The notes below the pieces were generated by a model. The model was not told where the DNA came from and did not search any database. It saw nothing but the letters and a program-made list of their open reading frames with translations. A DNA stretch of 64,000 nucleotides, taken from positions 1 to 64,000 of the forward strand of contig NZ_CP019630.1 of NCBI RefSeq assembly GCF_001999245.1. Reading direction: 5' to 3'. Positions 27,651-35,899 of the stretch are shown one piece after another. Origin of the DNA: Roseibium algicola (GTDB taxonomy: Bacteria; Pseudomonadota; Alphaproteobacteria; Rhizobiales; Stappiaceae). Each line of letters starts with the position of its first letter. The first letter of the stretch is position 1. Both the position numbers and the translations under genes were made by a program.

Positions 27651-28250
27651 TTATGGCATCAGGACGGTCCGTGCCTGCTTCAGGGTTCTGGCAATCCGCT
27701 CTGCCGGAACTCCAGCCTTGCGCAGCGCCAGGGTTCCAATGGCAAGCGATGAATAGGCGCTCGCCCTATCCCGGACAGCGTCCGGGTTGTCCGGGTCGAT
27801 CGCCCTGGCAAAGAGGTCTTCGATGTTTTCCAGGTGACGACGGCCAATCTCGGCAACCTTGTCGTCATGGGGCGCAAGTTCGGTGATGCAATTGACCAGA
27901 AGGCAGCCCCTTGCCCCCCCTTTCGGATCGGACAAAGCCTGCATCATCGCGTCCACCGCGTCATCTTCAGCGGTTTCGGCAACTTCCTTCAGGCCACGGA
28001 TTCCGTTTTTCGAATAATGCTCCAGCGCTCGCAGAAACAGCGTCTGCTTGCAGCCGAAAGTGGCGTAGAAACTGGAACGGCTAAGCCCCATTGCCTTGGT
28101 AAGATCGTCCAGAGACGTCGCTTCGAAGCCCTTCTGCCAGAAAACATGCATGGCCGCCTCAAGCGCCGCCGCTTCATCGAAGCTGCGCGGCCTGCCCGGA
28201 CCTGCCGTGCGTTTTTCCGAGCCGGAAATATGGACCTCTGCGTTTCTCAT
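27651..28250 (-). CDS. TetR family transcriptional regulator (NemR/AcuR-like)
   Basis: A 199-residue regulator. The N-terminal helix-turn-helix reads TSLDDLTKAMGLSRSSFYATF, followed by a helical ligand domain with GARGCLLVNC. The RPRSFD opening and the GCLLVN segment are common in regulators of electrophile-response reductases. It precedes the OYE gene, and its own start lies 11 bases from an identical palindrome, so it should repress both promoters. Cys residues in the ligand domain may sense electrophiles; this is inference. Confidence 0.9.
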   Translation of the reverse strand: MRNAEVHISGSEKRTAGPGRPRSFDEAAALEAAMHVFWQKGFEATSLDDLTKAMGLSRSSFYATFGCKQTLFLRALEHYSKNGIRGLKEVAETAEDDAVDAMMQALSDPKGGARGCLLVNCITELAPHDDKVAEIGRRHLENIEDLFARAIDPDNPDAVRDRASAYSSLAIGTLALRKAGVPAERIARTLKQARTVLMP

Positions 28251-28260
28251 GCCTCTGATA

Positions 28261-28276
28261 TGGACTACGCAGTCCA
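28261..28276. promoter_or_regulatory. TetR-type operator upstream of tetR
   Basis: TGGACT-ACGC-AGTCCA is a perfect inverted repeat matching the arms of the site at 27580. A rearranged pair (AGTCC at 28293-28297 and GGACT at 28305-28309) follows within 20 bases. Confidence 0.8.
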
Positions 28277-28353
28277 GAATGCAAGAGGAGCAAGTCCGAT
28301 TTCTGGACTGATCGTTTCAGATCATCCCGATGCCTGGTCTGTGCAAGATAAAA

Positions 28354-29553
28354 TTACATACGGCACGAACCGGCATAGGCATCGCCGACATCGTCGAAGA
28401 CCCGGGCAACGGCTTCCATCTCATAGAGTTTGCTGGTGCGCCGGACCCCTTCCACAATATAGAAATCCTGAATGGGAAACTGGTTGGAATTGAAGCGGAA
28501 GTCGCCTCGAACGCTTTCAAAGGGAGCCGCACTGATAGCCGAAATCAACGCTTCCTGGTCCTTGATGCCCCCGGTCAGTTCCAGGGCAAAATGGATCAGC
28601 TTGGCAGCATCATAGCCTTGCGCAGCGTAGACCGAGGGCTCGTACTTGTAGGCCTTGCTGAACTCCCGCACGAACCTCTTGTTGGCCGGATTATCAAGGT
28701 TGGGCGCCCAATGAGATGCGCTGTAAAGTCCCTCAGCCATCTCCGCCGTATAGGGTAGCGTGACGGCATTGACCGTGTCGGACGAGAGGAACGGTACAAT
28801 ACCCTTCAGCCCGGAAGTGTGGAACTGTTTCACCAGTTCCACCCCCATGCCACCAGGCATGAAGGTGAAAATCGCATCCGGTTCTATTTCCTCGATCTGC
28901 TTGAATTCATCCGAGAAATCGGTCTGACCCAGTTTCGGGAACAATTCGCGGGCGATCTGTCCCTTGAAATGGCGGCGGAACGCGGCAACGGCATCCCGGG
29001 CAGCTTCATAGTCCGGAGCGATCGTGACGACGTCCTGGTACCCTTTGAGGCTGGCGTAACGCCCCATCGTCTCGTGGACCTGATCGTCCTGTGACGCAGT
29101 TGAGAAGAAATAACGGCTGCAATTGCGCCCGGCGATCGGCGCAGGCCCGGAATGCGTTCCGATAAACAAGGTCTTCGACCGCACGATAGGATCGTGCACG
29201 GCAAGCATCACCTTGGAGAAATTGACGCCGACGATGAGATCGACGCCATTTTCCTCGATCAGTTTCGTTGCCTGCTCCAGCGCATTGTCCGGATCCAGCT
29301 TGTCATCGACCACGATTACATTGGTGGGCAAGCCACCAAGCGCGCCATTGGATTGCTCGACGGCCAGCATGAAACCGTCACGCATGTGTTCACCATAGAC
29401 GGCCGCCGGGCCGGACAGTGTCGCCAACAGGCCGATCTTCAATTCCTGCACATCCTGCGCGGCCGCCGAGTGGCACGTGAGCGCCATTCCAGCAGCAACG
29501 CCCGCCGCCAATCCGACCGTTCGAGAGATGAGGTGAGAGATCCAGCGCGTCAT
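28354..29553 (-). CDS. ABC transporter substrate-binding protein, branched-chain amino acid/amide type (orphan)
   Basis: A 399-residue exported protein of the type I periplasmic-binding family. The signal peptide ends CHSAAAQ; KIGLLATLSGPAAVYGEH opens the mature protein, and DKLDPDNALEQATKLI follows. No permease or ATPase gene is adjacent, so the transporter is elsewhere or absent. I start at MTRWISHL (29553); an upstream ATG at 29619 would add 22 residues before a normal signal peptide. The ligand is unknown; amino acids, urea and aromatic acids all occur in this family. Confidence 0.88.
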   Translation of the reverse strand: MTRWISHLISRTVGLAAGVAAGMALTCHSAAAQDVQELKIGLLATLSGPAAVYGEHMRDGFMLAVEQSNGALGGLPTNVIVVDDKLDPDNALEQATKLIEENGVDLIVGVNFSKVMLAVHDPIVRSKTLFIGTHSGPAPIAGRNCSRYFFSTASQDDQVHETMGRYASLKGYQDVVTIAPDYEAARDAVAAFRRHFKGQIARELFPKLGQTDFSDEFKQIEEIEPDAIFTFMPGGMGVELVKQFHTSGLKGIVPFLSSDTVNAVTLPYTAEMAEGLYSASHWAPNLDNPANKRFVREFSKAYKYEPSVYAAQGYDAAKLIHFALELTGGIKDQEALISAISAAPFESVRGDFRFNSNQFPIQDFYIVEGVRRTSKLYEMEAVARVFDDVGDAYAGSCRM

Positions 29554-29847
29554 GATCTTTTTGCCTGTCGTTTCTGGCTTCGCCTTTCGCCCTGCCCGGG
29601 CGAAATGCCTGCCGTTCATTCTACCGGCAGGCCGTTTGCGCGCAGTTTGTCAGAGACAGGTTAGGCTTTTGCAAACGCACATCCATTTGGCCCCGCAAGA
29701 CCACAGACCCGTCACATTTCATGCAAAATTCCCTACTGCCGCCGCAATCCGGCCTGCGTGCCGACGCATTAACGAAGATTAATGCTCCGGTACCCAGATA
29801 TGGCAATCGCTCCGAGCGTGCCCGAACCGCAAAACCAGGAGGGCCAC

Positions 29848-31032
29848 ATGTATTCCGTCACCGCGCCAGCCAACACTTGCGACTTCCCCGAAGGCCACGA
29901 TCCGGACAATGCACCTCAAAAGAACGAGCTGAAGCTCGTCGTTCCCAACGATCCGTCCAAGGACGATGAAGTCCCTCTTAGCGAAACCGAAGTTCACACA
30001 GTGGCGGCAGACACAGGTTCTGACGCCAGCACACTTGCCGCCAAGATCCTGCAGATGCATGCAACCGCCGACGAACTGAAGCCGACAGGCTCCCGCCGCC
30101 CAACGCTGACAGGTGCAACGGACGAATCCGGCTTTGATATGCCAGGCGTGTTGCGCACTCCGGTACGAGGATCCCGGAATATCGGTCTTCAGCCTGAACA
30201 AGTCCCTGCACCTGCAGCCGCTTACAAAGCGGCAGCCAATTTCCGGCATGGTCCGAGTTTCAGAACCCTGCTGATCAGTACACTTGTGATTGTCGGCGTC
30301 GGCACAGGAGCAATCTATTTGAGCCTGAGCGACCTGCTGGCCGGCAAAGACGCAGACAGCCGCACGGTCCAGACCCAGCAGATCAATACCGAACCGACGA
30401 TCGAGAGCCTGATTGCCGGCGCAGATCCCGAATACCAGGGCAGGACGGATCTGACCGCAACACCGACCGCAAGCGCAGAGCAGGTAAAGTCGGCCAAGGA
30501 CCGTATCCGCGAGGTATTCGCCTCAAGGTCGATCGCGTCCACTGCACCTGAAGACCATTCCAACCCGCTGGGGCATGACACCAACAAGGTTGCCGACGAC
30601 AAGATCCAGTCGCGACTTGCTCCAGCTCAGCCTGCCCCCGTCAGAACAAATAGCCAATCGGCACGTGGCACCACCAATACGCTCGTTGCCAGCGCTGCTG
30701 CAGCAGTGCAGGAGACCGACGAAAATCCGGTATCGGATGCATCGCCGCTGGGAGCTGACATTCCGGCCGTCACGGCACCTGACACCGACACTGCATCCGC
30801 CTCTACTCCGGAAACCAGCGCCGCTGCGTCGGACTTTCCTCTTTCGGCAAAAATCAAGTCATCGGTGAACCTGCGTGAAGCGCAGAACAAGGATGCGACG
30901 GTTCTGGCCGTCATCCCGGCTGGAGCCGAGGTTCGCTTCAACACGTGTGGCAACTGGTGGTGCGGCGTTCAGTATGACGGCAAGACCGGCTACGTAGGTG
31001 AAAGTTTCCTGGAACCCCAGCAGCAGCCATGA
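29848..31032 (+). CDS. single-pass membrane protein with C-terminal SH3b domain
   Basis: A 394-residue protein with about 135 cytoplasmic residues, one membrane helix (LLISTLVIVGVGTGAIYLSL, near 140-160), a long low-complexity Ser/Thr/Ala/Pro linker and a C-terminal bacterial SH3 domain (SVNLREAQN to GYVGESFLEP). SH3b domains often bind cell wall, so a periplasmic peptidoglycan contact is likely. AGGAGG lies just before the ATG chosen. It heads a group with a glycine-zipper protein and a murein transglycosylase, supporting an envelope role. Confidence 0.82.
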   Translation: MYSVTAPANTCDFPEGHDPDNAPQKNELKLVVPNDPSKDDEVPLSETEVHTVAADTGSDASTLAAKILQMHATADELKPTGSRRPTLTGATDESGFDMPGVLRTPVRGSRNIGLQPEQVPAPAAAYKAAANFRHGPSFRTLLISTLVIVGVGTGAIYLSLSDLLAGKDADSRTVQTQQINTEPTIESLIAGADPEYQGRTDLTATPTASAEQVKSAKDRIREVFASRSIASTAPEDHSNPLGHDTNKVADDKIQSRLAPAQPAPVRTNSQSARGTTNTLVASAAAAVQETDENPVSDASPLGADIPAVTAPDTDTASASTPETSAAASDFPLSAKIKSSVNLREAQNKDATVLAVIPAGAEVRFNTCGNWWCGVQYDGKTGYVGESFLEPQQQP

Positions 31033-31259
31033 GTAAAACCTGCGATTGCCAGGTAGAGCCTTGTTAAGTGTCGAAGCGTAATATCCCGTCGATTTAAGTT
31101 TGCCCTGCGGACCGCGGGGACAGTTGCATCGACGGGCGCAATCAGCAGCGCCTGTTTCGATTGCTCTCGATATGTCGCAACATTTTTCCGGCCGGTCTCG
31201 GCATTTGGATTGTTGCGCTTTCGCGGTGCAAGTCAGGCACTGCAGACAGGAGACGGACC

Positions 31260-31736
31260 ATGGCAAACCGTGCAGCCCTCAACCTCAGCGCTTCCCTTCT
31301 CTTCACTTTCCCGGCCGCAATCACACAAGCTCAGGCGGATGGAACCGATTGCACAGTCTATGCGACCGACTATGCCAACGCCCGCATGGGCAGCGGTGAT
31401 GTCGTCGGAGATGCTGTGTCCGGCGGCATGGCCGGAGCGGTTGTTGGCGGTGAATGGCGCGGGGCTTCGGGCGCTTATCGTGGCGCCCGCGCCGGTGCAG
31501 CGCTTGGCGTCCTGGACAACATGGGCTCAATGTCCGGCGGTTGGCAGGCTCTTTACGACATGGCCTACCAGATGTGCCAGCAGCAGACGTCCGGGGTAAA
31601 CGCCCCCTATTACCAGTCCCCCAGCGTCGGAACGTCTTCCTCCGACTGTCGTTCCTCGGCCAGCGTCAACGCGCCGCTGAAAAGATCCCCGAACGGCGGC
31701 ATCATGGTCGGCTCTGATTTCGGCTATTGCCGCTAG
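31260..31736 (+). CDS. secreted glycine-zipper-like protein
   Basis: A 158-residue protein with a signal peptide (to about residue 27, QAQADG). A glycine-rich stretch follows, GDAVSGGMAGAVVGG then GARAGAALGVL, with the small-residue spacing of outer-membrane glycine-zipper domains. Four cysteines could form disulfides. I do not recognise a named family. AGGAGA precedes the ATG at 31260, chosen because it begins the signal peptide. Confidence 0.72.
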   Translation: MANRAALNLSASLLFTFPAAITQAQADGTDCTVYATDYANARMGSGDVVGDAVSGGMAGAVVGGEWRGASGAYRGARAGAALGVLDNMGSMSGGWQALYDMAYQMCQQQTSGVNAPYYQSPSVGTSSSDCRSSASVNAPLKRSPNGGIMVGSDFGYCR

Positions 31737-31879
31737 CACCGCAGCTTGCTGCCAAAGACTTGGTGGAAGAGCCTTCAGCTCGCCCTGCCGACGGGTTGAC
31801 GTTACAGGCGAAGCACAGTCAACTATGGCCGATTTTTAAAGGCTCCGGCCTGCCTTTGCGCACAACGACAGGATTTTTC

Positions 31880-33070
31880 ATGACACTCCGCTTCTCCCCG
31901 AAAATCGCTGCCACCGCCCTCGCCGGTTTCTGGCTCGCCACCGCGCCTGCTCAGGCGCAGCAGTGTGGCGGCGACTTCCGGCAGTTCCTTGCAGGCGTGA
32001 AACAGGAAGCGATTGCCAAGGGCCTTTCCGCGAATGCGGCAGACCAGACCCTGGCGGGCGCGCAGGTCGACCGCAAGGTGCTGTCGCGTGATCGGGCGCA
32101 GGGTGTCTTCAAGATGACCTTCCTGGACTTTTCCAAGCGGGTCATTTCCGGCTACCGGATGAAAAACGGCGCCGCGAACATGAAGAAATACGCGAGCGTG
32201 TTCCAGCGCACCGAATCCGAATACGGCGTTCCGGCACCTGTCATTACCGCTTTCTGGGCGCTTGAAACGGATTTTGGCGCGGTTCAGGGCGATTTCAACA
32301 CCGTCAACGCGCTGGCCACGCTTGCTCATGATTGCCGCCGCCCGGAACTGTTCCGGCCGCAACTGATCGCTGCCATCGAGATGGTCCAGCACGGTGATCT
32401 TGACCCGCGCAGCACCACCGGCGCCTGGGCAGGTGAGATCGGTATGGTTCAGATGCTGCCGGAAGACATCATCAAGTTCGGCCGCGACGGCGATGGTGAC
32501 GGGCACGTGAAGCTGAAGGAAAGCGCCGCCGATGCCATTCTGACCGCCGGCGCCTTCATCCAGCATCTGGGCTGGCGCCGCGGAGAGCCCTGGCTGCAGG
32601 AGGTTAAGGTACCGCAGAACCTCAACTGGGCCGAAAGCGGGCTCGACAAGACCAAGACCGGTGCCCAGTGGGCGGCTCTAGGCGTGCAGCCGCGCTGGGG
32701 TCAGATTTCCGGCAACCTGCCCGCTTCGCTGCTTCTGCCCCAGGGCCGCAAGGGGCCGGCCTTCCTCGCCTATCCGAATTACAACATCTATCTGGAATGG
32801 AACCAGTCGTTCGTCTACACGACCACTGCCGCCTATTTCGCGACAAGGCTCGCCGGCGCACCGGTCTACACGGAAGGCAACCCGGACCTTGGCCTGGACG
32901 ACGCCCAGATGAAGCAGCTCCAGTCGAAGCTATCCAGCATGGGTTATGACGTCGGCAAGATCGACGGCATCCTCGGTTCCGGCACCCGAAATGCCGTGCA
33001 ACAGGTGCAGCAGAAGCTTGGCATGCCGGCCGATGCCTGGCCGACACCTGAACTGCTGAACCGTCTCTGA
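31880..33070 (+). CDS. lytic murein transglycosylase, MltB-type, with peptidoglycan-binding domain
   Basis: A 396-residue periplasmic enzyme that cleaves the glycan strands of peptidoglycan to anhydromuramic ends. After a signal peptide (to about AQAQ), FWALETDFGAVQGDFNT holds the catalytic glutamate and GEIGMVQMLPEDI is the second SLT motif. The C-terminal 65 residues form a PG_binding_1 domain (QLQSKLSSMGYDVGKIDG). The protein is of normal length for the family. GACAGGA precedes the ATG. It ends at a strong bidirectional terminator. Confidence 0.93.
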   Translation: MTLRFSPKIAATALAGFWLATAPAQAQQCGGDFRQFLAGVKQEAIAKGLSANAADQTLAGAQVDRKVLSRDRAQGVFKMTFLDFSKRVISGYRMKNGAANMKKYASVFQRTESEYGVPAPVITAFWALETDFGAVQGDFNTVNALATLAHDCRRPELFRPQLIAAIEMVQHGDLDPRSTTGAWAGEIGMVQMLPEDIIKFGRDGDGDGHVKLKESAADAILTAGAFIQHLGWRRGEPWLQEVKVPQNLNWAESGLDKTKTGAQWAALGVQPRWGQISGNLPASLLLPQGRKGPAFLAYPNYNIYLEWNQSFVYTTTAAYFATRLAGAPVYTEGNPDLGLDDAQMKQLQSKLSSMGYDVGKIDGILGSGTRNAVQQVQQKLGMPADAWPTPELLNRL

Positions 33071-33130
33071 GGTCCAAAATCAGAAGACCGCTAATTGCTG
33101 CGGTTCTGGACGACACATTGGCAAATGCGC

Positions 33131-33166
33131 AAAAAGCCCGGAGCCTTGCGAAGCTCCGGGCTTTTT
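33131..33166. terminator. bidirectional intrinsic terminator
   Basis: AAAAAGCCCGGAGC (33131-33144) and GCTCCGGGCTTTTT (33153-33166) form a perfect stem flanked by A and T runs, so it works in both directions. It separates the convergent transglycosylase and sulfatase genes. Confidence 0.95.
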
Positions 33167-33186
33167 ATTGTCGTGACAAGCTTAAC

Positions 33187-34788
33187 TCAGTTGCTGCCGC
33201 TCATGCCGGCTTTCAGCTTTTCCTCAATCGCCATCAGATTGAAGGATCCAGGTGTCTGGCTCGGCGGATAGTCCTGCATGGTTTGCAGGAACCTTGAGGC
33301 CAGGGCCTGGATCGGAACGATCACGAACGCACGGTCAAGCAACCAATCAAAGTAGATGTTGGCGTTGTGCTGCGCCTTTTCGAAAGGATCCCGGCGCAGG
33401 TTGAAGATCGCCGGAACACGGAGTTCGGTGAAGGGCTCCTGCCAGACGCCGAAGGCCTGACCACGGTTTTCCAGGAAAACGACCTTCCAGTCGTCGTACC
33501 GGGCAGCAACCACCTGACCATCGTCATTCACGTACCAGAATTCATGACGCGGCGAGGCATCCGTCTCGCCTTTCAGATAGGCGTTGAGGTCGTAACCGTC
33601 GATGTAGTTGCGGTAAGTCCGGCCACCGAGTTCAACACCTTCAAGAAGCTGTTCCTTGATATCCGTCGCCCCTGCAATCGCAGCGAAGGTCGGCAGCCAG
33701 TCTTCGTGGGCAACAATACCGTTCAGCGTCACGTTTTCCTGAAAGACACCAGGCCAACGAATGAAGGCGGGTACACGGTAAGCGCCTTCCCAGTTGGAAT
33801 TCTTTTCGCTCCGAAACGGCGTCGTGCCGGCATCCGGCCAGGTGTTGAAATGCGGGCCGTTGTCGGTCGAATACATCACCACCGTGTTATCGGCGATGCC
33901 GAGTTCGTCCAACAGGTCCAACAGCTCGCCGACATGCATGTCATGCTCGACCATGCCGTCGTGATAGGTATCCCCGCTCGGACCGGCAATCCCTGTGTGC
34001 TCCTCCTTCACATGTGTGCGGAAATGCATGCGGGTTCCGTTCCACCAGACAAAGAAGGGAACGCCCTCTTCCACCGCTTCGCGGATGAAGCGCTTGGCTT
34101 CCGCAAGCGATTCCTCATCGACAGTTTCCATGCGCTTCTTCGTAAGAGGACCGGTGTCCTCGATCTTCTGCGTTCCGTCTGCATTGGCCCATGTATGGAG
34201 GACACCACGCGGACCGAACTGTTCGCGGAAAGTCTTGCCGTTCGCCAGAACCATATCACCCGGATAGTCCCGGTTTTCCGGCTCTTCTTCGGCATTCAGA
34301 TGATAGAGATTGCCGAAGAACTCATCGAAACCGTGGTTTGTCGGCAGATGTTCGTCCAGGTCACCCTGGTGGTTCTTGCCGAATTGGCCGGTCTTATAAC
34401 CTTGTGCCTTCAGAACGGTCGCCATGGTGACGTCGGTTTCCTGCCAGCCTTGCTCTGCTCCCGGCAGGCCAACCTTGGTCATGCCTGTGCGCACAGGCAC
34501 ATTGCCCCCGATAAAGGCGGCGCGGCCGGCCGTACAGCTTTGCTGGGCGTAATAGTCGGTAAAGGCAACGCCTTCCTGTGCGATCCGGTCGATGTTGGGC
34601 GTGCGGTAGCCCATCATGCCACGGTTGTTGTGGCTGATGTTCCAGGTGCCGATATCGTCCCCCCAAATAGCGAGAATATTCGGCTTCTGCGCTTCCTGCG
34701 CCAGACTTGTCTGGGATGTTGCGGCAAAAGCTGCCGCAAGTCCGAGAACCACCGCGCTCAGACGCGGCAACATGCGAAAATGGCTCAT
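33187..34788 (-). CDS. exported arylsulfatase
   Basis: A 533-residue alkaline-phosphatase-fold sulfatase that removes sulfate from an ester. The signal peptide ends near SLAQ (residue 31); NILAIWGDDIG holds metal-binding aspartates. The site CTAGR at 85-89 fits the CxAxR sequence whose cysteine becomes formylglycine. VMYSTDNGPH gives the second metal group. Marine relatives use such enzymes on sulfated polysaccharides. I start at MSHFRML with GGGAG upstream. No maturase gene is nearby. A symmetric TTACCTTAGGTAA lies 84 bases upstream. Confidence 0.92.
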   Translation of the reverse strand: MSHFRMLPRLSAVVLGLAAAFAATSQTSLAQEAQKPNILAIWGDDIGTWNISHNNRGMMGYRTPNIDRIAQEGVAFTDYYAQQSCTAGRAAFIGGNVPVRTGMTKVGLPGAEQGWQETDVTMATVLKAQGYKTGQFGKNHQGDLDEHLPTNHGFDEFFGNLYHLNAEEEPENRDYPGDMVLANGKTFREQFGPRGVLHTWANADGTQKIEDTGPLTKKRMETVDEESLAEAKRFIREAVEEGVPFFVWWNGTRMHFRTHVKEEHTGIAGPSGDTYHDGMVEHDMHVGELLDLLDELGIADNTVVMYSTDNGPHFNTWPDAGTTPFRSEKNSNWEGAYRVPAFIRWPGVFQENVTLNGIVAHEDWLPTFAAIAGATDIKEQLLEGVELGGRTYRNYIDGYDLNAYLKGETDASPRHEFWYVNDDGQVVAARYDDWKVVFLENRGQAFGVWQEPFTELRVPAIFNLRRDPFEKAQHNANIYFDWLLDRAFVIVPIQALASRFLQTMQDYPPSQTPGSFNLMAIEEKLKAGMSGSN

Positions 34789-34871
34789 GAAAACTCCCAC
34801 CTGAATGGTTGCTTGGACTGCGCGTTCAGATTGCAGATGCATTTTCACCCCATCTGACAGGCAGTCTACAG

Positions 34872-34884
34872 TTACCTTAGGTAA
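34872..34884. promoter_or_regulatory. palindrome upstream of the sulfatase gene
   Basis: TTACCT-T-AGGTAA is a perfect 6-1-6 palindrome located 84 bases from the sulfatase start codon, in an AT-rich intergenic region. It may be an operator; nothing further supports a particular regulator. Confidence 0.4.
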
Positions 34885-35015
34885 GTCTTCCAATCTGGCA
34901 AGGAATTTTCAATATTTTACATAAAGTTCGCATTCCCAAAGGTATTGACAATCGGCCCAGGCTTCATCAATCAATGGGTGTATCGGACAAAGAGGCAGTG
35001 CGCGGTGCCCCGCGC

Positions 35016-35564
35016 TTATTCGACCTTGTTCTTGTTTGCACCCGGCTTGTCTTCGGCAACCGTTGCCACACCGTCATCACCGAGCAGGAAAACAGCCAGG
35101 ATCTTGGCCGGCCCTTCGCCGGTGTTCTGCCCTCTGTGGGTGATATCCATCGCTTCCAGAAGACCGTCACCGGTGCGGTAGACCTTCTTGCCAAGCTCCT
35201 CGTAAGTAACGGTAATCTCGCCTTCCAGAATGTAGGCAAAGAGCGGCGCGTGATGCTGGTGCCATTGTGTTTCCTCGCCCGGCTCCATGGTGATCTCGAT
35301 GGCCTTTATGGAAGGGTTCGATTGCGGAAAAGCGACCTTTTCACCGGCAACTGTCGTATCTCCGGAAAACACGTCCCGCACCGTCGCATAAGGTGTTTTG
35401 GCGGCAGCTTCTTCGTCCTGCGCGGCTTTGGACCCTGGCTTGGCATGCGGCTTGGAAGGCGCGGGCTTGCCGTCAGGCGTGATCGACTTGTCTGCCGACA
35501 AGACTGGCGTCGCACAAAGGGCGCCGCTCAGTACCGCAATGAAAGCAAAGCTGGACAGCTTCAT
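35016..35564 (-). CDS. exported cupin-domain protein
   Basis: A 182-residue protein with a signal peptide (MKLSSFAFIAVLSGALCA, cleaved near LSA-DK) and a Lys/Pro/Ala-rich linker. A single cupin follows, with QWHQHHAPLFAYILEGE supplying metal-binding histidines and ITHRGQNTGEGPAKILA closing the barrel. The enzyme or binding function is unknown. The longer frame starting at 35678 adds residues before a normal signal peptide and is not used. It diverges from the MCP gene. Confidence 0.85.
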   Translation of the reverse strand: MKLSSFAFIAVLSGALCATPVLSADKSITPDGKPAPSKPHAKPGSKAAQDEEAAAKTPYATVRDVFSGDTTVAGEKVAFPQSNPSIKAIEITMEPGEETQWHQHHAPLFAYILEGEITVTYEELGKKVYRTGDGLLEAMDITHRGQNTGEGPAKILAVFLLGDDGVATVAEDKPGANKNKVE

Positions 35565-35899
35565 GATAAGTCCCCGGTTATTCACTTGCTTGGGTGGCTG
35601 GGCCAAAACGACGGCTTGGCTACCATCAAAATGTGCTTGCATTGTGCCTGACGATTGAAAGCACAACAATATTCTCACAATGACTTGAACAACTTATCAC
35701 ACACCAAAGTGCATTCAGCCATTCGGGTGCATAGAAGCATCGTCATACCCCAACGATAAACACACCAAATATTTTTACTGCTCTCTGAAACATATACTTA
35801 AAACTATCAATGTTCTTTTCTCCTACCATCTGGCGAAATACTTATTTAATCCAAGCCCCATACCATCAGAAAACTCACTTCAGACATGTTGAGGCTCTC
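35565..35899. other. 335-base AT-rich region between a cupin gene and an MCP gene
   Basis: I see no gene here. The right half (about 35690-35860) is distinctly AT-rich and must hold the promoters of both divergent genes, but I find no clear sigma-28, sigma-54 or palindromic element. Confidence 0.4.

Noticed and set aside
33367..34857. 496-codon open frame opposite the sulfatase
   Set aside because: Same reasoning: the sulfatase on the minus strand has all its catalytic motifs, and this frame has none.
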